DNA of 64,000 nucleotides from Clostridia bacterium (GCA_017513095.1 JAFWDJ010000019.1:1-64000); one strand, 5' to 3'. Positions 15,991 to 25,392 are shown, counted from the stretch's first letter. A program made the numbers and translations. Notes: generated from the sequence alone by a model not told the origin.

Positions 15991-16699
15991 CGGTACCTCT
16001 CTTTTTGGAAACAAGCTCGAGTATCATTTCGGGCGAATAATTTATCACAAGGTCCTTATTGTAACCAAAATCATTTATAAGCCTTTCGGCGTCGGACACC
16101 TCGCCCACGTCAAAGCAGACGTGCGCGTCCGAGTTGATGCCGAGGAGCACGTCGTATTTTTTACAGAGGCGCACGATATCCTCTAAATCGCGCACGCTCC
16201 CGCGCGTCATGCGAAACGAATGGTTGTTTATCTCAAGCACCTTGCCGTATTCGCGGCAGGCCTTTATCACCGTTTCGTGGTCGAACACGAAGGGCAGCCT
16301 GTCGGGGTGCCCCAGCATATCGACGTGCGGATTTTTTATTATATTGAGCCACGTTTTCGTATTCGCCGCCGCGTCGCCGCCGCGGTACGCGTCGTCGTGA
16401 AACGAGGCTATCACCCATTCGAGCGCCGACAGAATCCTGTCGGGCAAGTCGAGCGTGCCTTCCTCGTCCATAATATTGGCCTCGACGCCCCTTAAAAGCC
16501 TTATCCCGTCATATTCCTCCGGCAGGGTGCGAAGGTTGCGAAAATGCCAGATTTGCGGCGAGTCGGGAAGCGCCGGGCCGTGGTCGGTCATCGCAAGAAC
16601 AGAAAGCCCCTTCCTTTTTGCGAAGGTCAAAAGCTCCAAAAGCGTGCTGTATGCGTGTGCGCTTGCAAGCGTATGACAATGTAGATCCGCCTTAAGCAT
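15983..16699 (-). CDS. PHP-domain phosphatase, YcdX type
   Basis: 238 residues. Metal-binding motifs of the polymerase/histidinol-phosphatase fold are clear: DLHCHT at 5-10, MTDHGP, ASFHDD, MLGHPDR, INNHS and INSDAH. It matches the YcdX-like phosphatases that sit beside murB and hprK in many Firmicutes. The physiological substrate is not known. AAGGAGG lies eleven bases before the ATG. It is the second gene of the hprK unit, 15 bases after hprK. Confidence 0.88.
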   Translation of the reverse strand: MLKADLHCHTLASAHAYSTLLELLTFAKRKGLSVLAMTDHGPALPDSPQIWHFRNLRTLPEEYDGIRLLRGVEANIMDEEGTLDLPDRILSALEWVIASFHDDAYRGGDAAANTKTWLNIIKNPHVDMLGHPDRLPFVFDHETVIKACREYGKVLEINNHSFRMTRGSVRDLEDIVRLCKKYDVLLGINSDAHVCFDVGEVSDAERLINDFGYNKDLVINYSPEMILELVSKKRGTDG

Positions 16700-16714
16700 A
16701 CGGACGCCGCCTCC

Positions 16715-17671
16715 TTAAAACTTTTTCGCCCTGTCGATTCGATCCTTAAGCTCCTGCTGCTTCATGCGCTGGTCAAGCTCGTCGAGCGCGTTGTAGCCCA
16801 TGCGCTTCTGACGGTTGTTCATGGCCGCCGTCTCAATTATAACGGCCAAGTTTCGGCCGGGCTTTACGGGGATCGTGACGGAGGGTATCTTTACGTCGAA
16901 GAACTGCGAATACTCGCCGTCGTTTCCGAGCCTGTCGTAATATTTATTATCGTCCCACGACTCTAAGTTTATAACGAGGTCTATGACGGTGGAATCCTTT
17001 ACCGCGCCGATGCCGAAAAGGTTCTTTACGTCTATTATGCCTATGCCGCGTATCTCCATTAAATGCTTTATAAGCTCGGGCGCCATGCCGAGTATCTCGC
17101 GGTCGGAGATCTTTCTTATAAGCACCGCGTCGTCTGCTATAAGTATATGGCCGCGCTTTATAAGCTCTATCGCGGTCTCGCTCTTTCCGACGCCGCTTTC
17201 GCCCATGAAGAGAACGCCCTCGCCGTATACCTCAACGAGCACGCCGTGGCACGAAATAATCTTCGACAGGCGGCGGTTTAGGTAATATATAAGCTCGCTG
17301 ACGAACTGCGAGGTCTTCGCGCTCGTGCGAAGAATCGGCGTGTTGTACTGATGCGCGAGCGGCGCCATCTCGGTGAAAATGGGCAGATTACGCGCAATGA
17401 CGACAACGGAAAGCTGCTTTTGAAAATACGCCTCGAGCGCCTTGTAACGGTCCGCGGCCGAGAGCTTTTCAAGGTAGCTCATCTCCACCCTGCCGAATAT
17501 CTGCACGCGCTCGGGGTCGAAGTGGTCGAAATATCCGGCAAGCTGCAGTCCGGGGCGTATCAGGTCCGACGAGTATATTCTCTTGTCTTCAAATCCGTCG
17601 GGGGCTATTATTACCTCTAAATTGAAATCATCTATCAAATCTTTAACTAAAATATAAGCGCGATCTTCCAT
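16715..17671 (-). CDS. hprK: HPr kinase/phosphorylase
   Basis: 318 residues from ATG 17669-17671 (AGGTGAG six bases upstream; an alternative GTG three codons earlier lies inside that ribosome site). The N-terminal domain (about 1-125) precedes the catalytic domain with His142 and the Walker A GESGVGKS at 157-164. The family signature MEIRGIGIIDV and a C-terminal KPGRN stretch follow. The enzyme phosphorylates and dephosphorylates HPr at Ser46, setting carbon catabolite control. It heads a seven-gene unit ending with pfkA. A TATAAT box at 17701-17706 (minus strand) is the probable -10. Confidence 0.96.
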   Translation of the reverse strand: MEDRAYILVKDLIDDFNLEVIIAPDGFEDKRIYSSDLIRPGLQLAGYFDHFDPERVQIFGRVEMSYLEKLSAADRYKALEAYFQKQLSVVVIARNLPIFTEMAPLAHQYNTPILRTSAKTSQFVSELIYYLNRRLSKIISCHGVLVEVYGEGVLFMGESGVGKSETAIELIKRGHILIADDAVLIRKISDREILGMAPELIKHLMEIRGIGIIDVKNLFGIGAVKDSTVIDLVINLESWDDNKYYDRLGNDGEYSQFFDVKIPSVTIPVKPGRNLAVIIETAAMNNRQKRMGYNALDELDQRMKQQELKDRIDRAKKF

Positions 17672-17788
17672 TCTTCTCACCTCGTAAATGTGATAATATA
17701 ATTATACCGCTTTTCCGTATAATTTGCCATTGTTTTTTTATCACACGCCGCGTTTATACAAAAATTTTAACAAAAAGAGAAAAAGGGC

Positions 17789-17817
17789 TTGCATTTGTCC
17801 CGGTTCTCTGCTACACT
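17789..17817 (+). promoter_or_regulatory. Promoter of rpmB
   Basis: TTGCAT (17789-17794), 17 bases, TACACT (17812-17817). It is followed 50 bases later by a GGGGAGGTG ribosome site and the rpmB start. It diverges from the hprK promoter. Confidence 0.65.
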
Positions 17818-17883
17818 ATACAAGTTGAAATATGTATGTATCCGTTTTCGGATTTTTTGAGTAATCAAGGGGAGGTGTAGATC

Positions 17884-18072
17884 ATGGCAAAATGCGATAT
17901 CTGTGGAAAGGGCGTTACCTTCGGCATCGCTGTATCCCACTCGCACAGAAGAAGCAACCGCAGCTGGAAGCCGAACGTAAAGAAGGTCAACGCGATCGTT
18001 AACGGCAGCAAGAAGAAAATCAATGTTTGCACCAGATGCTTGAGATCTAACAAGGTTGAACGCGCCGTTTGA
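17884..18072 (+). CDS. rpmB: 50S ribosomal protein L28
   Basis: 62 residues, the normal length. MAKCDICGKG at the start and VCTRCLRS near the end place two CxxC pairs that bind zinc. HSHRRSNRSWKPN in the middle is typical of L28. It is a single-gene transcript with promoter 17789-17817 and terminator 18105-18134, divergent from hprK. Confidence 0.97.
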   Translation: MAKCDICGKGVTFGIAVSHSHRRSNRSWKPNVKKVNAIVNGSKKKINVCTRCLRSNKVERAV

Positions 18073-18104
18073 TCCGGGGCCGCGGGAGAAATCAGTACGT
18101 AATA

Positions 18105-18134
18105 AAAGAACGTGTGAAAACACGTTCTTTTTTC
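18105..18134. terminator. Bidirectional terminator between rpmB and ispH-rpsA
   Basis: AAAGAACGTG (18105-18114) and CACGTTCTTT (18121-18130), loop TGAAAA, followed by TTT on the plus strand and TTTT on the minus strand. It can serve both convergent genes. Confidence 0.85.
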
Positions 18135-18218
18135 GTTGGGGGGGATTTATTTTCGCAAAAAACAGGAGCGGCATATAAAATATATACCGCTCACGTCTGT
18201 TTTTCGTCTTATTGGTTA

Positions 18219-20285
18219 TTACTCAGCGTCTGCCGGAGCCTCTGCGGGCGCTTCGGCGGGAGCCTCAGCCGGAGCCTCAGCCGGAGCCTCGGCGGGAGCC
18301 TCTTCGCTCTGCTCAGCAGCTGCCGCTTCCTTTGCGGCCGCGTCAAGCAGCGCGCGGATGCTCAAGTTTACCTTCTTCTTCTCGAAGTCGATAGCCGTGA
18401 TCTTCGCGTCTACGACCTGATCGATGGAAAGCTCGCTTTCGGGGCTGGGTATGTGCTTCTGAGCTATCTGGGAAACGTGGATAAGACCGTCAACGCCCGG
18501 AATTATCTGCGCGAACGCGCCGAACGGCATCAGCTTTATGATGCGGCAGGATACGACGTCGCCCACGTTATATTTGGACTTGAATATCTCCCACGGATTG
18601 TCCTCGGGCTTCTTATGACCGAGCGATATCTTCTTCTTTTCGCCCTCGGTGTCGAGCTTTAAGATGAATACGTCTATCTCATCGCCTACGGACATGATTT
18701 CGGACGGATTCTTTATGCGCTGCCACGACATCTCGGAAATATGAAGCATACCGTCCACGCCGCCGATATCAACGAAAGCGCCGTAGGGCATGATAGACTT
18801 AACAACACCCTTGTAAGTCTTGCCCACTTCGATCTCGTCCCAGATCTTCTTTGCGGCCTCGGCCTTGCGCTCAACGAGAACGGCCTTTATGGAGCCTATA
18901 ACTCTCTTTCTCTGGCGATTTATCTCAAGTATGCGTAAATCCACAGTAGTTCCTACGAGACCGGAAAGATCCTCGGTATAACGTTCAGCGGCAAGCGACG
19001 CGGGTACGAATACTCTTACGCCGTTCACCATAACGACAACGCCGCCTCTAACGGCTTCCGTAACGACGCCGGAGAGCACTCTCTGATCCTCTACGGCCGC
19101 TTCAACCTCTTTCCACATCTTCATAGAGTCGATCTTCTTCTTCGAGAGCATAATAACGCCTTCAACGTCGGATACTCTCACAACAAACGCCTCGACCTCG
19201 TCGCCGACCTTGACAAGATCGTTTAAGTTGGCATTGGGATCCGAAGTGAATTCATCAATCGGGATATAGCCGTCCTGCTTGGTGTCGAGATAGAGTCTTA
19301 TCTCGCCGGGAAGTATCTTGCTGACAGTACCGGTTACCACATCTCCCGTATGTAAAGATTTGATGGATTCCACAGCTTCCGCAAAGCTTAACTCCTCGTT
19401 GTTGTCCATGATTACTTTTTCGTCTTCCATTCTTTCAATAACCTCCCTAATAATAAAGGCGGGTGTAGACGCTCCCGCGGTTATGCCCACTTTGTCGTCT
19501 TGCCCAATCGTAATATTTGAAAGCTCCTCCGGCGTTTCAATATGAAACACGTTTTTGCAATGTTCAAGGCAGACCTCGTAAAGCTTTATGGTATTTGAGC
19601 TTTTTCTGCCGCCGATAACTATCACGGTATCGGAAACCTTTGATATCTCGGCCGCGTCGTTCTGCCTCTCCTCGGTCGCAAGACAGATGGTGTCGTACGT
19701 TTTTGCGTTCGGTATGTTTTCCTTAACGTAGGACAGGCACCTGTGCCAGTTCGCTTTATTGATAGTCGTCTGAGCCACCAAACATACGTTAGTATTCATT
19801 ATATCAAATGCGACAGATTTTTCAAGCCCTGTTTTTAATTCATTTAAAGTTTTATAAATATTTGCGCTTTCGGCGCACCAGCCGTTGATGCCGATGACCT
19901 CCGGATGCGCCCTGTCGCCTATTATTATCACCTCGTCGCCCGCTTCGTGGTGCTTCTGAACGATGCGGTGTATCTTTCTTACGAACGGGCACGTCGTATC
20001 GATGCACTCGACGCCCAGCCGCTCAAGCTCTTCGTATACTTTTTTGGCCTCGCCGTGCGCCCTGATTATAACGCGCGCGTTCTTTCCTTTTATTTCATCG
20101 GGCGAATGGATGAGCTTCACGCCCTTTTCGATAAGCTCGTTTACGACCAGGTCGTTATGTATTATTTCCCCCAGCATATAAAGGTTTTCGGCGTTTTCGG
20201 CTACGGCCTCGTATGCCATCTCCACCGAACGCTTTACTCCGAAGCAGAATCCTGCGTGGGGCGACACGATTATTTCACGCGGCAT
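18219..20285 (-). CDS. ispH: IspH / ribosomal protein S1 fusion
   Basis: 688 residues. Residues 1-285 form IspH, which reduces HMBPP to IPP and DMAPP in the MEP pathway, with iron-sulphur cysteines 14 (AGFCFGVKRS), 99 (DTTCPF) and 201 (TICLATEE). From about 300 to 625 there are four S1 RNA-binding repeats, for example MPYGAFVDIGGVDGMLHISEM. The same IspH-S1 fusion is known from other Clostridia. The C-terminal tail is a repeat of Ala-Pro-Ala-Glu encoded by 12-bp DNA repeats. A TATAAT box at about 20332-20337 (minus strand) is a likely -10. Confidence 0.95.
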   Translation of the reverse strand: MPREIIVSPHAGFCFGVKRSVEMAYEAVAENAENLYMLGEIIHNDLVVNELIEKGVKLIHSPDEIKGKNARVIIRAHGEAKKVYEELERLGVECIDTTCPFVRKIHRIVQKHHEAGDEVIIIGDRAHPEVIGINGWCAESANIYKTLNELKTGLEKSVAFDIMNTNVCLVAQTTINKANWHRCLSYVKENIPNAKTYDTICLATEERQNDAAEISKVSDTVIVIGGRKSSNTIKLYEVCLEHCKNVFHIETPEELSNITIGQDDKVGITAGASTPAFIIREVIERMEDEKVIMDNNEELSFAEAVESIKSLHTGDVVTGTVSKILPGEIRLYLDTKQDGYIPIDEFTSDPNANLNDLVKVGDEVEAFVVRVSDVEGVIMLSKKKIDSMKMWKEVEAAVEDQRVLSGVVTEAVRGGVVVMVNGVRVFVPASLAAERYTEDLSGLVGTTVDLRILEINRQRKRVIGSIKAVLVERKAEAAKKIWDEIEVGKTYKGVVKSIMPYGAFVDIGGVDGMLHISEMSWQRIKNPSEIMSVGDEIDVFILKLDTEGEKKKISLGHKKPEDNPWEIFKSKYNVGDVVSCRIIKLMPFGAFAQIIPGVDGLIHVSQIAQKHIPSPESELSIDQVVDAKITAIDFEKKKVNLSIRALLDAAAKEAAAAEQSEEAPAEAPAEAPAEAPAEAPAEAPADAE
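18236..18306 (-). repeat. 12-bp tandem repeat encoding the APAE tail of IspH-S1
   Basis: About six imperfect copies of GAGCCTCAGCCG-like units in the plus-strand sequence, coding on the minus strand for repeated Ala-Pro-Ala-Glu. Copy number is likely to vary between strains by slippage. Confidence 0.8.
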
Positions 20286-20397
20286 AAGTATTCTCCTTAC
20301 AAATATTGTCCGCTCAAGGCGGCGTATTTTTTATTATACACTATTTTGCGCCGATGTGAAGGACATATATAAAAAACGTCATTTCGTTTTAAAAAAG

Positions 20398-20426
20398 TTG
20401 CGAAATAACGCATTATGCGGTATATT
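20398..20426 (+). promoter_or_regulatory. Promoter of the SLH/protease gene
   Basis: TTGCGA (20398-20403), 17 bases, TATATT (20421-20426). It lies 55 bases before the chosen GTG start. Confidence 0.5.
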
Positions 20427-20480
20427 AAGAATATAAGTCAATATTTATTTACTGTTTTTTTCGGTTACGGAGGTGTTGAT

Positions 20481-22340
20481 GTGAAAAAACGAGTCATAAG
20501 TATTCTTGTGTGCGCCGTTCTTTTGTTCTCGATTATGTCGGCGGGAGCCTTCGCCGCGCAACCGCGCGATACCTCGTTCGAGGAGGGGCTTGCCGTATCT
20601 TTAAAGACGCTCGGCCTCTTTCGCGGCGTTTCGGAGACGAATTTCGACCTCGGAAGGGAGCCCACGCGCACCGAGGCGCTCGTTATGCTCATTCGCGCGC
20701 TCGGCCGCGAGAGCGAGGCGCTCAAATCAGAGCTTACGCATCCCTTCGACGACGTTCCCGCGTGGGCCGACAAATATGTGGCCTACGCATACGAAAACGG
20801 CCTTACGAACGGCGTATCCGCCACGAAATTCGGCGGCGAGGCGGCCGCAGGCTCAAATATGTATCTTACCTTCATGCTCCGCGCGCTGGGATACTCCGAT
20901 GCGAACGACGCCGACTTTTCGTGGTCTTCGCCGTACTCCCTTTCAAGGACGACGGGGATACTTCCCTCCTACGCCGACACCGAGAACTTCCTTCGCGCCG
21001 ACGTTGTGAGCATATCGTACGCTTCGCTTTCGGCGTACCTTAAAAATTCGCAACAGACGCTGGCCGGGAAGCTCATCTCGATGGGCGTGTTCACCGAAGA
21101 GGAGTTCGCCCGCGTATACGACCCCTCGCTCGTGACCGCGAAGCCTCAGACGAACGCAAGCGGCGGCGAGTCCTCAAAAAGGGAGCTTTCCTCCGAGGAG
21201 ATATACGCCGAATGCTCGCCCGCCGTATTCTATATAGAGACGTACGACGCGTCGGGCAGCCCGCTCTCCGGCGGCAGCGGCTTCTTTATTGAGTCCGACG
21301 GCACCGCCGTCACGAATTATCACGTTATAAAGGGCGCGAAAAGCGCGAAGATAACGCTTTCGGAAACGGGGCGAACACTCGACGTCGAGGGCGTTTACGC
21401 CTCCAGCGAGTCGGAGGACTGGGCGGTCTTAAAGATTAGCGGCACGGGATTTCCTACGCTTCCGATGAACGCCGAGACTCCCGCGGGCGGCGCTGTCGTT
21501 TACGCCATCGGAAGCCCGCTCGGGCTTCAGAACACGATCTCACAGGGCATCGTGTCGAACCCCTCGCGCCTTATCGAGGGGCATTACTTCATACAGACGA
21601 GCGCGGCCATCTCGAACGGCTCAAGCGGCGGCGCGCTCATCAACAAATACGGCGAGGTCATCGGCATAACGTACGGCTCTTACGTAAACGGACAGCTTCT
21701 GAACCTCGCGGTGCCGCTCTCGTACGTTTCGGGATATTCGAAAGCGTCGCTTACGGCGCTGTCGCGGACTAATGCGCAGTCCGGCACCTCAGGCACCGCG
21801 AACACTGCGGCTCCCGAACGTCAGAAGGAGGCCTACAACGCATTAAGAGCGTGGCTTGTGCGCAACGGAACGAGGCAGACGGGCGAGGACGGCGGACGCG
21901 TCTATTTGTTCCAGACGCAAAGCAGCGACGAATACGGCGGCGTGACCACGTATATTCTCGGCTACTACGTCTCCTCGGGAAATATAGCGATCACCGACTC
22001 GTATATGACCGACGAGACGGCGATAATGCATCTTACGACGGTGCTCACCGAAGAGACGGAGCCGTATATATTCAGCTACGAATATAAGCCGAGCGTTTAC
22101 TCGCGCCCGACGCTTGACGCCGTGGGCTTTTACTACGCGCCCGCGTTCGACGAGTCCTCCGAGCTTGCCTTTTACAGCACGAGCGGAATTTTAAGCTACG
22201 ACTCCGAAGCCGTTTATACTAATCAGGTGCTTGCGAAATACCTGCTCCTTGAGCTGCTCAACTTCACCGATTACATCTTTGAAAGCGATATCCCGGCATA
22301 CGGTATAGCCGACTTCGGCTTCGCGAAATTCGCGAGGTAA
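20481..22340 (+). CDS. Exported trypsin-like serine protease with SLH domains
   Basis: 619 residues from GTG 20481, seven bases after GGAGG; the upstream ATG at 20415 has no ribosome site. A signal peptide (about 1-26, cleavage after AFA) is followed by S-layer homology repeats (about 45-200, including PFDDVPAWADKYVAYAYENG) that should anchor the protein to the wall. A DegP/HtrA-like protease domain follows with His281 (TNYHVIKGA), Asp313 (SEDWAVLK) and Ser382 (GSSGGAL). No PDZ domain is seen; the last 190 residues match nothing I know. It may process or degrade surface proteins. It is a lone plus-strand gene. Confidence 0.85.
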   Translation: MKKRVISILVCAVLLFSIMSAGAFAAQPRDTSFEEGLAVSLKTLGLFRGVSETNFDLGREPTRTEALVMLIRALGRESEALKSELTHPFDDVPAWADKYVAYAYENGLTNGVSATKFGGEAAAGSNMYLTFMLRALGYSDANDADFSWSSPYSLSRTTGILPSYADTENFLRADVVSISYASLSAYLKNSQQTLAGKLISMGVFTEEEFARVYDPSLVTAKPQTNASGGESSKRELSSEEIYAECSPAVFYIETYDASGSPLSGGSGFFIESDGTAVTNYHVIKGAKSAKITLSETGRTLDVEGVYASSESEDWAVLKISGTGFPTLPMNAETPAGGAVVYAIGSPLGLQNTISQGIVSNPSRLIEGHYFIQTSAAISNGSSGGALINKYGEVIGITYGSYVNGQLLNLAVPLSYVSGYSKASLTALSRTNAQSGTSGTANTAAPERQKEAYNALRAWLVRNGTRQTGEDGGRVYLFQTQSSDEYGGVTTYILGYYVSSGNIAITDSYMTDETAIMHLTTVLTEETEPYIFSYEYKPSVYSRPTLDAVGFYYAPAFDESSELAFYSTSGILSYDSEAVYTNQVLAKYLLLELLNFTDYIFESDIPAYGIADFGFAKFAR

Positions 22341-22352
22341 AAAGAGAATACA

Positions 22353-22387
22353 AAAAACGGATGAGCTTCGTGAAGCTCATCCGTTTT
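22353..22387. terminator. Bidirectional terminator, SLH protease / ABC operon
   Basis: AAAACGGATGAGCTTC pairs with the following complementary arm, giving a stem of about 16 bp flanked by A and T runs. It lies between two convergent genes. Confidence 0.9.
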
Positions 22388-22400
22388 AATTTTGTTCGTA

Positions 22401-23195
22401 TTACGAAAGCAGGGCTTTGTCGTTCGCAAATTCCTCGCCGCTTTTGGCGCTGAATTTTTCAAGCAGGTCTTCGACCGTAAGATTTTTCTTCGTTTCGCCC
22501 GAGATGTCGAACATGATCTTTCCTTCGTTCATCATGATAAGACGGTTGCCGTAGGCAATGGCGTCGCGCATATTGTGCGTTATCATGAGCGTGGTGAGAT
22601 TGTGGTCGGCTATTATCTTGTCCGAAAGCGAAAGCACCTTCTGCGCCGTTTTCGGGTCGAGCGCGGCCGTATGCTCGTCAAGAAGGAGTACCTTCGGCTT
22701 CTTTATCGAAGCCATGAGCAGCGTTATCGCCTGACGCTGACCGCCGGAGAGAAGTCCCACCTTCGTGGTAAGTCTGTCCTCGAGTCCCAAATCAAGCGTT
22801 TTTAACATCTCGCGGTACTCGTCGCGCTCGGCGTTCGTGATGCCCCAGCGAAGTCCGCGCATCTGTCCGCGTCTTGCGGCAAGCGCAAGATTTTCGACTA
22901 TGCTCATCGTCGCCGCCGTACCCATCATCGGGTCCTGGAACACGCGTCCGAGGAACTTCGCTCTTTTGAACTCCGGCATTGACGTAACGTCAAGTGCGTC
23001 TATCATTATCTTGCCGCGGTCCGGCTTCCATACGCCCGCTATGGCGTTGAGCATCGTGCTCTTGCCCGCGCCGTTGCCGCCGATGACGGTAACGAAGTCG
23101 CCCTCGTTCAAAACGAGGTCAACGCCGTTAAGCGCGGTCTTTGCGTTTACGGTGCCGGGATTGAAGGTCTTGTGTAAATCTTTGATCTCAAGCAT
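22401..23195 (-). CDS. ABC transporter ATP-binding protein (TrpZ-like)
   Basis: 264 residues from ATG 23193-23195, after AAGGAGG. Walker A GGNGAGKST (39-47), Q-loop Gln87, signature LLSGGQRQ (148-155), Walker B VLLLDEH (169-175) and switch His207 are intact. It powers the permease encoded just upstream, which it overlaps by eight bases. This three-gene type, with a DUF534/TrpX-like binding protein, is proposed to take up aromatic amino acids or similar compounds; the substrate here is not proven. Confidence 0.9.
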   Translation of the reverse strand: MLEIKDLHKTFNPGTVNAKTALNGVDLVLNEGDFVTVIGGNGAGKSTMLNAIAGVWKPDRGKIMIDALDVTSMPEFKRAKFLGRVFQDPMMGTAATMSIVENLALAARRGQMRGLRWGITNAERDEYREMLKTLDLGLEDRLTTKVGLLSGGQRQAITLLMASIKKPKVLLLDEHTAALDPKTAQKVLSLSDKIIADHNLTTLMITHNMRDAIAYGNRLIMMNEGKIMFDISGETKKNLTVEDLLEKFSAKSGEEFANDKALLS

Positions 23196-24108
23196 TCTTT
23201 TTTCCTCCTTTTGCACCGGAGCCGTAGTGTGATTTCCAGTACGGTATTCCGAGGAAAAGCGCAACCACAACGGCCGAGAGCATCTTAAGAAGGTCGGTAT
23301 CTATTCCGCACCAGATAACTATCTGATAAACTATGTAATAAACAACGCCGCCTATGCCCACGGCAAGAAGCTGTACCGCAAAATTCGAGAAAAATCTGCC
23401 TATGATCGCCTCGCCTATGATAACGGCGGCAAGGCCGATAACTATCGCGCCGCGTCCCATCTGAACGTCGGCGAAGCCCTGATACTGAGCAAGCAGCGCG
23501 CCCGACAGCGCAACTATGCCGTTTGACAGCATAAGCGCAAAGACCGTATTAAAGTTGGTGTTTATGCCCTGCGCGCGGCTCATGTTAAGGTTGCATCCGG
23601 TTGCCCTTATCGAACTGCCGAATTCCGTACCGAAGAACCAATACAGTACAGCGATGAGCACGATTACAATAACGACGATAACGAATATCGAATTTTTATA
23701 AAACGGCACGTTCCTCAAATACTGCAGTGAAACGAGCAAGTCGTAATTGCGGACGCTGAGCGCCTGATTGGCCTTGCCCATGATCTTTAAGTTCACGGAA
23801 TACAGCGCAAGCTGCGACAAAATACCCGCAAGTATTGCCGGTATGCCCATAAACGTATGGAACAGACCGGTAACGAGACCCGTTATCATGCCGACGATGA
23901 CAGCCACTAAAAACGATACGAATATGCTGTGGCCGCTTATCATCATCATTACGCATACCGCGCCGCCCGTACACATCGAGCCGTCAACGGTAAGGTCCGC
24001 GAAGTCGAGTATTTTGAATGTTATGTAAACGCCTATCGCCATTATGCCCCAGATAAAGCCCTGGGCCACGGCGCCGGGCATACTGCCTAACAAGCTTAGA
24101 ATGTTCAT
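23188..24108 (-). CDS. ABC transporter permease (TrpY-like)
   Basis: 306 residues with about eight hydrophobic helices, of the branched-chain amino acid type permease fold. Motifs seen: GIMAIGVYITFKILDFADLTVDGS near the N-terminus and RATGCNLNMSRAQGIN in the cytoplasmic coupling region. The first motif is characteristic of the permease paired with TrpX/DUF534 binding proteins. It lies 31 bases after the binding-protein gene and overlaps the ATPase gene, so the three are one operon. Confidence 0.88.
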   Translation of the reverse strand: MNILSLLGSMPGAVAQGFIWGIMAIGVYITFKILDFADLTVDGSMCTGGAVCVMMMISGHSIFVSFLVAVIVGMITGLVTGLFHTFMGIPAILAGILSQLALYSVNLKIMGKANQALSVRNYDLLVSLQYLRNVPFYKNSIFVIVVIVIVLIAVLYWFFGTEFGSSIRATGCNLNMSRAQGINTNFNTVFALMLSNGIVALSGALLAQYQGFADVQMGRGAIVIGLAAVIIGEAIIGRFFSNFAVQLLAVGIGGVVYYIVYQIVIWCGIDTDLLKMLSAVVVALFLGIPYWKSHYGSGAKGGKKNA

Positions 24109-24139
24109 TAAAAGGCCTCCGAACTATACTTGGCGAAAA

Positions 24140-25237
24140 TTAAGCTTCCGGCTCGGTTTCAGCTTCTGCCTCTGCCTCGGCTTCCACCTCAGCCTCTGCC
24201 TCTGCCTCAGTCTCTGCCTCAGCTTCAGCATCTGCTTCGGTCGCGATAGCAACGTAATCCTCGGGTACTGCTACGCCAAGCTCTGCGCATATTTCAGCAT
24301 TGTACTTCTTGGTAACCTGCGGAGCGTATTCGATAGGCATCGTGGATATGTCAGCGCCCTCTGCAAGGATCTTTGCAGCCATAAGACCGGTTGCATAGCC
24401 AAGGTCATAGTAGTTGATGGACAGGGTAACGGTGCCGCATACGGAGCAGATGCCCTCTTCGCCTGCAACTACCGGAACCTTCGCGGGACGGCAGATACCG
24501 TCAACTATGCCTGCGGAGGAAGCAACGGTGTTGTCGGTGGGCACGTAGATAAGGTCGCACTCGGAAACAGCGGTGGTGCAAACTGCAGCGATGTCGTTAG
24601 CGTCGGAGAAGGAGTAGAGCTTTACGTTCTTGCCCTGTGCGGTAAGCTCAGCGGATACAACGTCGATCTGATACTGCGAGTTCGGCTCTGCCGAGCAGTA
24701 GAGAAGGCCGATGTTCTGTGCGTCGGGGAATAATTCCACGATCATTGCAGCCTGCTGATCGAGCGGAGCGAGGTCGGACGTACCGGAGATGTTGCCGCCT
24801 ACGGTGCCGTCGAAGTCGGCGATCTCAAGAGCAACGCCGTATTCGGTGATGGACGTGCCGAGGATCGGGATGGTAGCGGTAGCCGATGCAGCTGCCTGGA
24901 GTGCAGGCGTTGCGTTGGCCATGATAAGGTCGTAATCCTTGGAAACGAAGTTGTTTACGATAGTCGAGCAAGCGTTCGAGTCGCCGGAAGCGTTCTGAAC
25001 GTCGATGTTCACTGCGTCTTCGCCGAGCGTCTCAACAAGCGCGTCGCAGAAGCCCTGAGTTGCGGCGTCAAGTGCAACGTGCTGGATGAGCTGGCATACG
25101 CCTACGTTGTAAACAACAGCTTCGCCCGCGCCGTCGTCGGCAGCAGGCTCTTCGGTTTTGCTCTGGTTGCTGCATGCTGCGAATGCAAACGCAAAAATAA
25201 GCGCAAGCACGAGAGCCAGAATTCTTTTTGCATTCAT
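24140..25237 (-). CDS. ABC transporter substrate-binding lipoprotein (TrpX-like, DUF534)
   Basis: 365 residues. A lipoprotein signal ends in the lipobox FAAC with Cys22. The body matches the DUF534 binding-protein family (VGVCQLIQHVALDAATQGF, IMANATPALQAAASAT, PILGTSITEYG), which in some Firmicutes is linked to tryptophan. The last 33 or so residues are only Ala, Glu, Thr, Val, Asp and Pro in an AEAE pattern. This acidic tail is unusual for a binding protein and could be a spacer or slippage product. Promoter 25393-25421 and a long hairpin-rich leader precede it. Confidence 0.87.
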   Translation of the reverse strand: MNAKRILALVLALIFAFAFAACSNQSKTEEPAADDGAGEAVVYNVGVCQLIQHVALDAATQGFCDALVETLGEDAVNIDVQNASGDSNACSTIVNNFVSKDYDLIMANATPALQAAASATATIPILGTSITEYGVALEIADFDGTVGGNISGTSDLAPLDQQAAMIVELFPDAQNIGLLYCSAEPNSQYQIDVVSAELTAQGKNVKLYSFSDANDIAAVCTTAVSECDLIYVPTDNTVASSAGIVDGICRPAKVPVVAGEEGICSVCGTVTLSINYYDLGYATGLMAAKILAEGADISTMPIEYAPQVTKKYNAEICAELGVAVPEDYVAIATEADAEAEAETEAEAEAEVEAEAEAEAETEPEA

Positions 25238-25254
25238 TTTTCTTGTCCCCCATA

Positions 25255-25380
25255 TTTTTTATTTTTATACACAATAAGCAATCCGAAAAATCGGATCGCC
25301 GACTGTCAGATTTTTCGCGCCGTCGGGCGCATTTTTTAAAAACCGCCGGTTTTCGGCGTCAAACGTCTTATCGTTTGAGT
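25255..25380 (-). promoter_or_regulatory. Hairpin-rich leader of the ABC transporter operon
   Basis: About 155 nt of leader lie between the promoter and the start codon. In transcript order there are four stems: CAAACG with CGTTTG; CGCCG with CGGCG; GCGCC with GGCGC; and ATCCGA with TCGGAT. No T-box sequence (GGTGGNACCGCG) is present. It may be a regulatory RNA; no class is recognised. Confidence 0.4.
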
Positions 25381-25392
25381 AAATACTATTTA

